Shown here: positions 1 to 7,928 of the stretch, in pieces
Numbering within the stretch: the first letter of the stretch is position 1
Layout: every line of letters starts with the position of its first letter
From: a virus
Strand: one strand, 5' to 3'
Virus record (IMG/VR): IMGVR_UViG_3300037492_000115
Coordinates: 1-25,459 of that record
DNA length: 25,459 nt
Made by a program: the position numbers and the translations under genes
Notes under the pieces: model-generated
The model's input: the letters and a program-made list of their open reading frames with translations, nothing else
Told to the model about the DNA's origin: nothing
The model's database searches: none

Positions 1-214
1 TATCAGGATCACCAAATAGCTTTGCGCCAAAAGCATGTTCAATAAATTTGTATATCAAAGGTCCAGCAAAAGACATTGCAAGCATAGACCCCATCCAGGA
101 AAAGGAAGACTTATCATCGTCCTTATTGCCTATTCCTTTATGAACAGCTAGTCTTATTGCTTTTTTGTCTCTGTGCATTATGCTTATCAAGGCAGCAGCC
201 GTAGAGACTAACAT
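1..214 (-). CDS. Partial phage protein of unknown function, N-terminal end only
   Basis: The frame opens with ATG at 214 and stays open to the left edge of the window, so only about the first 71 residues are visible. The start codon directly follows the TAA stop of the M15-domain gene (TAAATG), which suggests translational coupling. The visible part has a hydrophobic N-terminus, a Lys/Asp-rich stretch, then a second hydrophobic stretch (around WMGSMLAMSFAGPLIYKF), so a membrane-associated or tail-tip protein is possible. I do not recognise the family. Its position after the hub and peptidase genes suggests a virion or baseplate role, but that is inference. Confidence 0.6.
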   Translation of the reverse strand, partial: MLVSTAAALISIMHRDKKAIRLAVHKGIGNKDDDKSSFSWMGSMLAMSFAGPLIYKFIEHAFGAKLFGDPD

Positions 215-2323
215 TTAGCATACTCCAAGATTCATAGCCAAGAACATCCCGTCTGACTGGTCAAACGTAGGAATATCCTTAACGCTACTTTGTGAAGGGA
301 CGCCCATTGAGCCTTTACCAGATCCACCACCTGCACCACCCCCGCCTGGGCCAGATACGTTTCCAGTATCTCCTGGCGATACAGCAGCCGTTACAGCCTG
401 AGCAGCAGGCGCTGCCCTTGCAGCAGATTCGCCAGGTCCACCTTGATCTGCTGGAGCATCTCCAGAGTACAAACCACTACGGGCAGCCGCCAAAGTCATG
501 CCCGCAGGTTGCATGTGCCAAGGTTCCTTGCTTAGAGGTCTTTCAAACCCATACTTGGCAAGCAAGCCATTCTTCTGCAACTCACCACCAACGCCTGAAT
601 TTGTATCAACAGCAAAGCCAAAATTGTGGAGTGAGCTACCAGGGGCAGCCGCCATTCCCTTAGGCTTCGTCTTGTATAGCTTAGCCTGTTCATCAATAGA
701 GCGGAAAGCACTGTTGATCGGGAGTTTCTTCCCTGTCAGTTGTTGGTACTCTGTAGCCATACCCATGAGGTTGGCTTTAACACTTGGGTTCAAGCCTTTT
801 ACGTTTGCGCCACTATTAAGCTGCACAGAATTTGGATCTACGTTGGCTGGATTGATACGACCACGACCTCCACCTACGCCAGTGTCTGGCATTGATGTTC
901 CTGTGCCAGTAGATCCAGATACCTGTCCTCCTGTGCTTACTACAGAGGGAGAGTCATCTGGGGTAACCATTGGTGGATTAACTGAGCCTCGCCCACCTCC
1001 TCCACCTAGCCCGCGAGTTGTCCCGCTCTTAGGTGTAAACTGCGTTGGTGCAGTTGCTGCCCTATTTATGTCGTTTACGGATTGTCGACCAAACAGGTGA
1101 GATACAAAGTCATCTATTTTGCCTATGCCTGTTTGTATCTCGTCGCCGTACTTTTCATAAATCTTTGTTCCTACTTGCCAACCAGCATACCCAGCACCTG
1201 CTACCAGGGCAGCAGGGCCAGCAACTCTAGCTAACGAGGAAGCAACTTGCCCAAGAGGAATTTTACCAGCTATACTACCAAGTAAGCTAGTAAGTCCTGA
1301 CCCAGAAAAGAATGTTCCCAATCCTGCTGTAATAGCCGCAGCAAGGCCGCCAAGACCGCTATCTCCGCCTCCGGATTTTTTCTTGCCTATACCATCAACA
1401 ACTTTGTGGTTGAATTTCTTATTGTCGTTGACGTATTCTTTTACTAGCTCAACAAGCTCTTTTTCGTTTTCGGCTTTGTTGTCTTCTTTCATCCCTTCGC
1501 CAACACCAGCAAGCTTAGGGTTAGTCATCCTGACCAATTTCTTGGCCGCACTAAGCTCGCGATGCTTGTTGACAAAGCCCTTTACGCTCTTGTACCCACG
1601 TATTGCGTTGCCTACGTTGAACCCGCCTATACCAATTTTGTCAGCAATACCCATGCCGAGGTTATGACGCCATTCCTTTAGCTCTTTTGCCCTATCGTCA
1701 AGAAGGTCCTGAGCGCGTTTGTTATCTGCTGACCACTTAGCACGTTGCTGCTCTTGTTGTTTGTTTAGAGTGTTGAATAGCTCAGTGGTTTCTTCAAGCC
1801 TCTTAGAGAATTCCTCAGGGAGATTCTCCATAGAAGCTTTGACCTTCTCAAGGTCGCTCATTACGCCAGCAGTCTCAATCTCTGACTTACCAAGATTCTT
1901 TGAACTTTCAATCAGTTGTTTCAACAGGTCTTGAGTTACCTTAGCATACTGGGCAACATACGGGTCCTTATTTCCTTTTAGGAGAGACTGCACATCCTTA
2001 AGCTTCATCGAAGCTTCTTCATGCAGGTTTCCCTTTTGCTTAAACAAAGCCATCATCTTGGCTGTGTCTTCTTTAGCGTCCTTAAGGCCCTTCTTAGCTT
2101 CTGCAAGGGCAGCATACAAAGCACGGCGAGTTTCCAAGTTAAGACCTGGGCTAGCCATTTGGCGGCTTATGACAACAATTTCTTTCTGGAAAGCAGCAGC
2201 CGCGTCTACACTCTCTTGAGCCACATCTTTTGGATCATTACTCCATTTGTTTAGTGGGTCAAAAGCTTCACCTGTCTTCTTTTTGCCTGAACCCGAGTGG
2301 GGTGCTTTCCCTTTGGTTGCCAT
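215..2323 (-). CDS. Virion-associated protein with C-terminal M15/VanY peptidase domain
   Basis: This 702-aa protein has a charged, largely helical N-terminal half that is probably coiled coil (about residues 40-260). A Gly/Ala-rich hydrophobic stretch follows at about 325-390, then Gly/Ser/Thr-rich linkers, and a peptidase M15 (D-alanyl-D-alanine carboxypeptidase, VanY-like) domain at about 510-615. The metal site is visible as SLHNFGFAVD (H566, D573) and EPWH (E600, H603), the usual HxxxxxxD and ExxH arrangement. Enzymes of this family cleave peptidoglycan cross-bridge peptides. The size and helical N-terminus fit a structural tail protein carrying a murein-cleaving domain for DNA entry, rather than a free endolysin. 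A tape-measure role is possible but unproven. AGGA lies just before the ATG. Confidence 0.8.
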   Translation of the reverse strand: MATKGKAPHSGSGKKKTGEAFDPLNKWSNDPKDVAQESVDAAAAFQKEIVVISRQMASPGLNLETRRALYAALAEAKKGLKDAKEDTAKMMALFKQKGNLHEEASMKLKDVQSLLKGNKDPYVAQYAKVTQDLLKQLIESSKNLGKSEIETAGVMSDLEKVKASMENLPEEFSKRLEETTELFNTLNKQQEQQRAKWSADNKRAQDLLDDRAKELKEWRHNLGMGIADKIGIGGFNVGNAIRGYKSVKGFVNKHRELSAAKKLVRMTNPKLAGVGEGMKEDNKAENEKELVELVKEYVNDNKKFNHKVVDGIGKKKSGGGDSGLGGLAAAITAGLGTFFSGSGLTSLLGSIAGKIPLGQVASSLARVAGPAALVAGAGYAGWQVGTKIYEKYGDEIQTGIGKIDDFVSHLFGRQSVNDINRAATAPTQFTPKSGTTRGLGGGGGRGSVNPPMVTPDDSPSVVSTGGQVSGSTGTGTSMPDTGVGGGRGRINPANVDPNSVQLNSGANVKGLNPSVKANLMGMATEYQQLTGKKLPINSAFRSIDEQAKLYKTKPKGMAAAPGSSLHNFGFAVDTNSGVGGELQKNGLLAKYGFERPLSKEPWHMQPAGMTLAAARSGLYSGDAPADQGGPGESAARAAPAAQAVTAAVSPGDTGNVSGPGGGGAGGGSGKGSMGVPSQSSVKDIPTFDQSDGMFLAMNLGVC

Positions 2324-2337
2324 AAGTAGGTCCTAGG

Positions 2338-2514
2338 TTATCGAGGTCCGCCACTGAAACTGGGAGTGTTCTGCTTTGCGTTTAGTCGTTTTTGTTTTCT
2401 ACTCTCAACCTTGTCCGACAGGTACATGATAGTTCTCAAGTCCATATCATAGGTCAGCAAAACGCCAGTTTCAGTCATCACATTGTCTATTCGGTTGAGT
2501 AGGTTTTCCTCATC
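2338..2514 (-). CDS. Small ORF after the gp26-like gene; possible +1 frameshift extension
   Basis: Between the 323-aa gene and the M15 gene, one minus-strand frame reads as plausible protein right up to TAA at 2338-2340. It begins DEENLLNRIDNV and continues MTETGVLLTYDMDLR, then a Lys/Arg-rich end. This frame is +1 relative to the upstream gene and joins it exactly at that gene's TGA (2513-2515). The first in-frame starts are GTG at 2481 and ATG at 2478, giving about 46 residues, but neither has a Shine-Dalgarno sequence, and convincing coding sequence lies upstream of both. It may be a separate small hub or chaperone gene, or a 58-aa extension made by +1 frameshifting. The ATG overlapping the TGA (2513) is in another frame and gives only 8 codons. 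Confidence 0.55.
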   Translation of the reverse strand, partial: DEENLLNRIDNVMTETGVLLTYDMDLRTIMYLSDKVESRKQKRLNAKQNTPSFSGGPR

Positions 2515-3484
2515 AACCGCCTGGAAGAAACGTCAGTGCATCGAACGAGATTTTAACTCGCTTTGACGCACCACACTCCTTACATTTAATTGTTGCAAAT
2601 TCTTCCACACCGTAGTTAGTCACAGCTTCCATGTACTTGTCAAGGAGTGTTGTATCCTCGACACTCATATCACCTACGACCTTGCAGCGTTCGGCCAGTG
2701 AGGTAGGCGTACGCAAGAACGCAGCCTTACTTGCCAACCATCCGTATTCTGTGATGTCGTCTTCAGACTCTTCGTCTTCCGCAATATCAACCATACGCTC
2801 TGTCATGTCCACTACGTCACGCATTGTCTCTACGCCAAGCTCGAAGTCTGGCAAACTTGCCATAAGTGTAGGTAGGTCCAAAGGTTCAGAGTACTTTGTA
2901 TCCAGCGTAGTGGAGTTCAAAAATTGCTCAATCTTCAAACTCTCAGGTGTAAGTTCCCGAGCTTGAACACGAGCAACGTGTGTCTCATCAGAGCATTGTG
3001 TGGTAATGATCTGCGGGCTCTTGGTAAAGCTATTAACACGCTGCCAGTACATCAGGAAATAGAAGTCTCCTGGAGTAAGGTCAAAAGCAGACACACCGGG
3101 TTCTAGAGTAGCACCCATTGCCTCAACAACATAACGTAGACGGTTCTGCGTATAAGCCCTGTTTAGCTTAGCCTGGTGGCTGCCTTTGAGTGTACGAACA
3201 CTCAAGGTTTTGAACGAGTAGAACTGAAACTTGCTTGGTAGATCAATCGACGTAAACTCTGGATTCTCTTCAGCGTAAGTCTTCTTACCGTCCTCAGAAG
3301 GAATAGACGGCGCTTGGCCTAAGGGTTGCAGAGTTTTCTTGAGTTCAGGTGTAGGTACTGCTGTTGCGATCGGAGCAGGTTGTGGTTGACCTTGACGACG
3401 CAATGGTATTGACTGAGTAGAGATTACTTCAGTAACCTTAGGGCCCTGCCCTTTTTCTCTACTAGGAGGAGAGTTGTTTTGCAT
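2513..3484 (-). CDS. Putative baseplate hub / hub assembly protein (T4 gp26-like)
   Basis: This 323-aa protein starts with a disordered, Pro/Gln-rich segment of about 75 residues, followed by a globular region (FTSIDLPSKFQFY onward) with an acidic patch near 240-250. It ends with a half zinc-ribbon: C301 and C304 in TIKCKECGASKR, then FDALTFLPGG. A C-terminal CxxC followed by a Phe/Pro end is what I recall from T4 gp26-type hub chaperones in large myoviruses, and the position between the tube-fold genes and the peptidase-bearing protein fits. GAGG precedes the ATG. The stop codon is the point where the +1 frame opens, so a longer product may exist. The assignment rests on this pattern and on gene order, not on a search. 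Confidence 0.5.
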   Translation of the reverse strand: MQNNSPPSREKGQGPKVTEVISTQSIPLRRQGQPQPAPIATAVPTPELKKTLQPLGQAPSIPSEDGKKTYAEENPEFTSIDLPSKFQFYSFKTLSVRTLKGSHQAKLNRAYTQNRLRYVVEAMGATLEPGVSAFDLTPGDFYFLMYWQRVNSFTKSPQIITTQCSDETHVARVQARELTPESLKIEQFLNSTTLDTKYSEPLDLPTLMASLPDFELGVETMRDVVDMTERMVDIAEDEESEDDITEYGWLASKAAFLRTPTSLAERCKVVGDMSVEDTTLLDKYMEAVTNYGVEEFATIKCKECGASKRVKISFDALTFLPGG

Positions 3485-3549
3485 TGTATGACCTCAAATG
3501 GGTTAATGTTTTTGAAATACAGTACCGCTACTTGACGTAGGGCATAATG

Positions 3550-4341
3550 TTAGAAATAAGCTGGCATGGGCTGAGGCTCATAGTCAACAAATTCCATTAC
3601 AGGCGTAACACCTGTGAAATCCGGATACTCCTTTCCTGAATTAAGTAACGATGAAGAAGCTTGCGCGGGTGTTAGCTTTGCAAAGCTCATGTCAATGTCA
3701 TCAACGCTGAACGTGACGCCAGGGACAATACGATCAGATGAACCACCAACAAGGTTAAACGCATCTACATTCAATGGCCAGCAACCAGAGTAGGTTATCA
3801 AGATGACCTCAAGCTTGCCTACATCAAACAAAGTAAAGCCAATTGACAGCTTATGCTTGCTTGGCGGATTGTACAGACCTGTTTTCTTGTCAAAGATAAG
3901 AGACTGCCAATTCTTTATGTATGCACTAGAGTGTCCTTCTGAGTCCTCATAAAGCTTTACGGTCAAGTTACCCAGATTCTGATGTGCTGGATAATGGTAC
4001 ATCTTACCTGCTCTATAGTTTGACTGGGGCTCAAACTCGAACATCGGCAGCGTCGCTTCTTCTACCATTTCCCAACCAAGTGTAGTTGGTTCACCAGAAG
4101 CGCCACTGAGAAATGGCATCTCACAATACCAATCTATGCCAAGCAAAGGATCTGAACGGCCTTGAGCCATTTGAAGGGGATCAACTCTGCCTGTATTTCC
4201 TTTGGGCTGGAAATCGCCAGGTTTTGACTGTCCGCGATTGTACAGGTTCATAAGGAGCTCGGCAGCGTTTCTGGAATTACCAGTTAGCCGAGAGCTCCCA
4301 AAACCTACACTCGCCGTCTTTAGCGTGTCGAGTAGTGACAT
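3550..4341 (-). CDS. Tube-fold protein, possible baseplate tube initiator (gp48/gp54-like)
   Basis: This 263-aa protein shares with the nearby tail tube protein a GCWP motif (here residues 186-189, in ITYSGCWPLNVDA) followed by an alternating beta pattern, which suggests the gp19-type tube fold. Its N-terminal ~70 residues are extra: Asn/Gly/Gln-rich and probably disordered. In T4 the tube is nucleated on the baseplate by gp48 and gp54, which also carry tube folds. A longer second tube-fold protein downstream of the tube gene and next to a hub-like gene is best read as such an initiator or tube-baseplate adaptor. No clear Shine-Dalgarno is seen; the start is 4 nt beyond the previous stop, so coupling is likely. 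Confidence 0.55.
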   Translation of the reverse strand: MSLLDTLKTASVGFGSSRLTGNSRNAAELLMNLYNRGQSKPGDFQPKGNTGRVDPLQMAQGRSDPLLGIDWYCEMPFLSGASGEPTTLGWEMVEEATLPMFEFEPQSNYRAGKMYHYPAHQNLGNLTVKLYEDSEGHSSAYIKNWQSLIFDKKTGLYNPPSKHKLSIGFTLFDVGKLEVILITYSGCWPLNVDAFNLVGGSSDRIVPGVTFSVDDIDMSFAKLTPAQASSSLLNSGKEYPDFTGVTPVMEFVDYEPQPMPAYF

Positions 4342-4345
4342 ATGT

Positions 4346-4729
4346 CTACATCAAATCTGCCAGCTGGTGCAACTCACAGTCTGACGTGAACGCAATGTAC
4401 ATCTTATTTCGTATGCACATAAATTCCATGTCAAGCTGATGCTCTTTGCAAAAAGCTGCCAACAGAGCCATTCGATTGTCGTTGTAGATCATGCTTTGAC
4501 CAGCAGTAAGAACGGCCGAACCACTTGTTACTTCGTAGGCTGCCCAAGCTTCTTCTGGCTCGTCCTCGTCCTCTTCTACGTTGGCGGCAACATATAGGCT
4601 ATCAACAAGATGAGCCTTTTTTGCCTCCAAACATTTGAGAACAAGACCGTGAGCTTTAGCTTCCCATGGAGGAGTCGTCTCAGTAGAAAGGGCTACGGTT
4701 TTAAGGCGAGTTGCTTTTTTAATTGCCAT
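4346..4729 (-). CDS. Unknown 127-aa phage protein between two tube-fold genes
   Basis: A strong AAGGAG lies 7 nt before the ATG. The protein has a basic N-terminus (AIKKATRLK), an acidic tract (NVEEDEDEPEEAW, about residues 50-62) and a hydrophobic helix-rich C-terminal half with cysteines but no CxxC pair. I do not recognise the family. Its place between the tail tube gene and the second tube-fold gene is where many phages keep tail assembly chaperones, so that role is possible. No frameshift signal typical of such chaperones was identified. Confidence 0.7.
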   Translation of the reverse strand: MAIKKATRLKTVALSTETTPPWEAKAHGLVLKCLEAKKAHLVDSLYVAANVEEDEDEPEEAWAAYEVTSGSAVLTAGQSMIYNDNRMALLAAFCKEHQLDMEFMCIRNKMYIAFTSDCELHQLADLM

Positions 4730-4740
4730 TATGTATCTCC

Positions 4741-5244
4741 TTAGGACTCAGTAAAGAAGTCATATGACAACGTGCAATTGATCGACACGGCGGCGCTAGC
4801 ACGATCCAGTGCAGAGTCGTCAATCGTCTCAGGCCAGCAACCCATGAGGGTGATAGTCCGCGTCGCCTGGTTTGTGTCATCGTACAAGACAAGCTCAACG
4901 GCTGTTGCGTAAATGTCCTTGTAGGTGCCAGTGTTCAGGTTGTTGTCGCGGGCGATCCGTTGCCAGCGGCGCAGCATCTCGATCGACCCTGTGTCGCGTG
5001 TTTCATGCAGCGTCAGCGTAAAGCTGTGGCTAAAGTTCTGGCGGCCTGCATAGCGTAGTTCAACGCCAGCAAGATTCACCGGAACAGATTCGAGCATTGA
5101 ACCTGGGATTGAAGTAGACGTTGCTTTGTATGTCAAGCTGCGGCTATTTGGGGTACCAGGCAACATCGCAATAAACACGTCCCACTGATACGTGTACAAC
5201 GGATCGGGAAGCGATCTTGCGTCTTGTAGGCTTGTCTTTGGCAT
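4741..5244 (-). CDS. Tail tube protein (T4 gp19-like)
   Basis: At 167 aa this matches the usual length of gp19-type tail tube proteins. Visible features are an N-terminal segment with LYTYQWDVFIAMLPG, a central beta-rich part with FSHSFTLTLHETRD and LRRWQRIARDNN, and the MGCWPETID motif (GCWP at 135-138) before the last strands, ending SYDFFTES. Tube subunits stack as hexamers inside the contractile sheath and form the DNA channel. The gene directly follows the sheath gene, the standard sheath-tube order. AAGGA precedes the ATG with good spacing. Confidence 0.85.
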   Translation of the reverse strand: MPKTSLQDARSLPDPLYTYQWDVFIAMLPGTPNSRSLTYKATSTSIPGSMLESVPVNLAGVELRYAGRQNFSHSFTLTLHETRDTGSIEMLRRWQRIARDNNLNTGTYKDIYATAVELVLYDDTNQATRTITLMGCWPETIDDSALDRASAAVSINCTLSYDFFTES

Positions 5245-5267
5245 GTCTTTTCCTTAAAATTGGAAGA

Positions 5268-5283
5268 GGGACATTTCAGTCCC
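5268..5283 (-). terminator. Small hairpin between sheath and tube genes
   Basis: The minus strand reads GGGAC-TGAAAT-GTCCC, a 5-bp stem with a 6-nt loop, followed by TCTTCCAATTTT. The stem is short and the T run imperfect, so it may be a weak terminator or an mRNA-end stabiliser that sets the sheath-to-tube ratio. Confidence 0.3.
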
Positions 5284-5294
5284 GTCTACTCTGG

Positions 5295-7229
5295 TTACCC
5301 TAAATTGGACAGGTTGATTTCAGAGAAGGCCAAGCCAGACTTGGTAATAACCATGTCAACTTGAATCTCATGCACAGCAATCACTGGGGTGATAAACACT
5401 GTGACTGTCAAAATGCCCAGGTTGTATTGCGAACTTGGGTTGTTGCTATCATCAGAGATGACACTGTAGTCCTGAATACCACGAGCGTTTTTCCAGTATT
5501 GCAGATAGTCACTGGTAGACCGCACAATCATCTTGCGTGTGAAGTCATCATTAGGTTCATGGATGCTGTACATCAGGAAGTCACGCACCGACGCCTTGAT
5601 AACGTTAACCATGCGGCGCACGTTAACCCAAGACAGAGCAGAGTGTTTGTTATAGAGCGTCACTTGTTCAAACACTGCGTTGCCTGCACCCACAAAATTG
5701 CGGATGTAGTTAACCTGGGCGTTAAACAAGTCAGTACGTTCTTGACCACTGTATTTGTACCTAAGAGCCAGCACATCAATAAGACCACGGTTCAAACCTG
5801 CTGGCGCAAACTGCGGACCTGCAACTCGATCAGTACGGGCAAACACTGCACCCATCCAACCAGAGACTGGAATGTACAACTTCTTGCCGGAATAGTTATC
5901 GCTTTCCAGAACGTCTGAGGTGTAGATCGCGGCATAGCTCGTATTGGCATTCAGTTGCAATTGACGGAATGTGATTGCATCTTGTGAGCTTTGCATTGTG
6001 CTAGGCGTATCAAGAATAGCAAACGCGTCGCCACGAGTTTCAGCAACGTTAATCATTGCTTGCTGGACACCCACGTCAGTGTAGCCTGCATTGATCAAGA
6101 TATTGACGTTGATCTTTTCTGTATCGCTGAAGTTGTCTGTCCAAGCTTGGCTGATTTGACCGTTAGTAACGGCTGCACCAGAGTTACCACCTGTCAACTT
6201 CGTTTGCGGACATGCAAGCACAACAGGAACTGCGCCTACAATGTACGGCACATACGACTCAACACTGACGTAGTTGGAATACGGATTCAGAAGCTGAGTT
6301 GCTTCCAACTGAACGCCGCTTGCATCTGTGTAGTCTGTCAGTGTGCAAACAAATGTCTCTTGCGGAACTGACGTGTTAACGCTCATGTCATAAATCTTAA
6401 CAGTGAACGTAGGATCCGGTGTAGGCAACAGAGCAGGGTTAGTGATCGGGGGATTGGCAGTATCGGGTGTCACCACGCCAGTGTCAACAAAGGTGAAAGT
6501 TGACGCACCTAGAGTAGCAATGCGGTACATGCCACCACCATCCCGACCATACACATAATATCCACGAGCGTTAGGCACAGCCGGCCAAGTGATAGTTACA
6601 TCAGCTTGGTCACTACCGCCGCTAACTACAATTGTAGATATAGTGGATGCCAACGTCTCACCAATTGCAGAAATTGCGGACACTTGATACGAGTACGTCT
6701 GATCAGCAAGAATACCTGCAGTACCAGAAGTAAGATCAGGAGCATCAGGAGAGGTGATATTTTGCGAAGTGATCTGGATTGCAATGTTGTCAGCGTAGGA
6801 CCCAGGTCCTGACTTGGGATAGAACATCAACAGCGGAATTTCTGCGCCGAAGGTGTACGTGTTCCAATCAATGTTAGCTGGGTCTGGAATGCCTGCTGTG
6901 ATTTGGTATATCGAGCTAACGCCTGAACCATTGTCTTTCAGAAGTGCTGCAGAGTAGGCATAACCTGCGCCAGCGACACGCAACACTTGCAACGAACTAC
7001 CTTCTTGAAAGAAGTCCAAAGCACAGTAATGTCCAAAAGAGACAGCAGCATCTGGTTTGCCGTACTCATCATTGAAATCGGTAACAGCAGTCACTTTGAA
7101 TGGTGAAAGTCGTCCTTGTTTACTCACGAGAACCATAGCAGCATTGGCGCTAGTGTTCGATGCGATAACCTGCGATAGGTCTATCTCATTAAATCTAACG
7201 TCTGCACTTTGTTGCTGTAAATTTGGCAT
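5295..7229 (-). CDS. Tail sheath protein (T4 gp18-like) with probable Ig/Fn3-like insertion
   Basis: This 644-aa protein has clear sheath signatures in its C-terminal half. PVSGWMGAVFARTDRVAGPQ and the APAGLNRGLI stretch are followed by INPLYNK-like spacing, then NVRRMVNVIKASVRDF and MYSIHEPNDDFTRK. A C-terminal beta-rich end follows, with FITPVIAVHEIQVDM. These belong to the part of the sheath that wraps the tube and forms the extended C-terminal arm. Residues about 161-265 interrupt the N-terminal half with an Ig/Fn3-like pattern (TYSYQVSAISAIGE, VTITWPAVPNARGYYVYGRD, FTFVDTG). In gp18 relatives, inserted domains face outward. The start has a strong GAAGGAG. A candidate promoter lies 62 nt upstream, and the leader holds a small hairpin. 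Confidence 0.9.
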   Translation of the reverse strand: MPNLQQQSADVRFNEIDLSQVIASNTSANAAMVLVSKQGRLSPFKVTAVTDFNDEYGKPDAAVSFGHYCALDFFQEGSSLQVLRVAGAGYAYSAALLKDNGSGVSSIYQITAGIPDPANIDWNTYTFGAEIPLLMFYPKSGPGSYADNIAIQITSQNITSPDAPDLTSGTAGILADQTYSYQVSAISAIGETLASTISTIVVSGGSDQADVTITWPAVPNARGYYVYGRDGGGMYRIATLGASTFTFVDTGVVTPDTANPPITNPALLPTPDPTFTVKIYDMSVNTSVPQETFVCTLTDYTDASGVQLEATQLLNPYSNYVSVESYVPYIVGAVPVVLACPQTKLTGGNSGAAVTNGQISQAWTDNFSDTEKINVNILINAGYTDVGVQQAMINVAETRGDAFAILDTPSTMQSSQDAITFRQLQLNANTSYAAIYTSDVLESDNYSGKKLYIPVSGWMGAVFARTDRVAGPQFAPAGLNRGLIDVLALRYKYSGQERTDLFNAQVNYIRNFVGAGNAVFEQVTLYNKHSALSWVNVRRMVNVIKASVRDFLMYSIHEPNDDFTRKMIVRSTSDYLQYWKNARGIQDYSVISDDSNNPSSQYNLGILTVTVFITPVIAVHEIQVDMVITKSGLAFSEINLSNLG

Positions 7230-7258
7230 TGAATTCTCTCCTTCGAGAAATTGGGAAA

Positions 7259-7272
7259 CGTCTCAGCAGACG
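7259..7272 (-). promoter_or_regulatory. Hairpin in the tail sheath mRNA leader
   Basis: The minus strand reads CGTCT-GCTG-AGACG, a perfect 5-bp stem with a 4-nt loop, followed by TTTCCC. It lies between the candidate promoter (7292-7305) and the sheath Shine-Dalgarno, so it would sit near the 5' end of the sheath mRNA and could protect the transcript. The evidence is only the base pairing and location. Confidence 0.3.
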
Positions 7273-7291
7273 CAGTTGGGTTATCCTACTG

Positions 7292-7305
7292 TATTAAATT
7301 ACAAT
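7292..7305 (-). promoter_or_regulatory. Candidate phage late promoter upstream of the tail sheath gene
   Basis: The minus strand reads ATTGTAATTTAATA, followed by CAGTAGGATAACCC. It differs at one of 14 positions from the motif before the scaffold-like gene (13395-13408), and both sit about 60 nt before a structural gene start. I see no convincing sigma70 -35 box, so a phage-modified or phage-encoded polymerase may read it. The role is inferred from repetition and position. Confidence 0.45.
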
Positions 7306-7318
7306 AGGGACGTTAGAT

Positions 7319-7501
7319 TTACTTTGGTTTAGCGGTGTTCATCACAAAGCTTTCGTACTCTCGTGCAAAAGCCGGGTCAATGCGCCAGCCTGGAGGTAAA
7401 TGAATTTTACCTTTAGGTTGGATGTTGACTGAATCCTTTTTACCTTCAGCGTTAACTATCTTGAGCGTAACGCCACTCTTAAGCGTATTGATTAGAGGCA
7501 T
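7319..7501 (-). CDS. Unknown small phage protein (60 aa)
   Basis: GGAG lies about 6 nt before the ATG, and the protein reads as a compact soluble domain: a beta-like N-terminal half (GVTLKIVNAEGKK) and a helix near the C-terminus (DPAFAREYESFV). I do not recognise the family. It is the last gene before the candidate late promoter of the sheath gene. Proteins of this size in head-to-tail regions are often minor virion or assembly factors, but nothing in the sequence shows a specific role. Confidence 0.7.
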   Translation of the reverse strand: MPLINTLKSGVTLKIVNAEGKKDSVNIQPKGKIHLPPGWRIDPAFAREYESFVMNTAKPK

Positions 7502-7536
7502 TGTGATCTCCGGTTGAGGTTTTGAATTTGTTATGA

Positions 7537-7893
7537 CTAGATTTGGACAAGTCGTAACGTTGCTATGTTTGTTGCATCTAGATTCGTAAAGAGCAGTTGA
7601 TCAATAGAATCCGTAAACACGAACAAAGAATTTATGGTGAAAGAAAAAGTTGCAATACCTTTCGTAACCACTACGTTAATAGGTATTGAAGTGCGAATAA
7701 CCGTACACACATTTCCTGTTAGGCATGTGTAGGTTTTAGTACCAGATGCAGCAACGTCAATTGTCTGTTCAACAAAATTATTGCTCTCGGTTGCTGCGTT
7801 GATTGCTACACTTAAGACGCCTCGCCGTATATTGTTGGTAGCAAGAAAGACTTGTAGGTCTAATAGCAGAGCCTGATTATTTGTACTTGGCAT
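7537..7893 (-). CDS. Unknown beta-rich phage protein, probable virion component
   Basis: This 118-aa protein has alternating hydrophobic residues typical of a beta sandwich (VLSVAINAATES, IPINVVVTKGIATFSFTINSLF), few charged residues and two cysteines in TCLTGNVCTV. The start has a moderate GGAAACAGAAC leader. It lies between a neck/tail-completion candidate and the sheath gene. A minor head or tail-joining protein would fit, but I do not recognise it. Confidence 0.65.
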   Translation of the reverse strand: MPSTNNQALLLDLQVFLATNNIRRGVLSVAINAATESNNFVEQTIDVAASGTKTYTCLTGNVCTVIRTSIPINVVVTKGIATFSFTINSLFVFTDSIDQLLFTNLDATNIATLRLVQI

Positions 7894-7928
7894 GTTCTGT
7901 TTCCAGTGTAGATGAAGTGCGTATTAAA

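Noticed and set aside
2487-2513. ATG overlapping the stop of the gp26-like gene
   Set aside because: It opens only 8 codons before a stop, while the adjacent frame is open for 58 residues.
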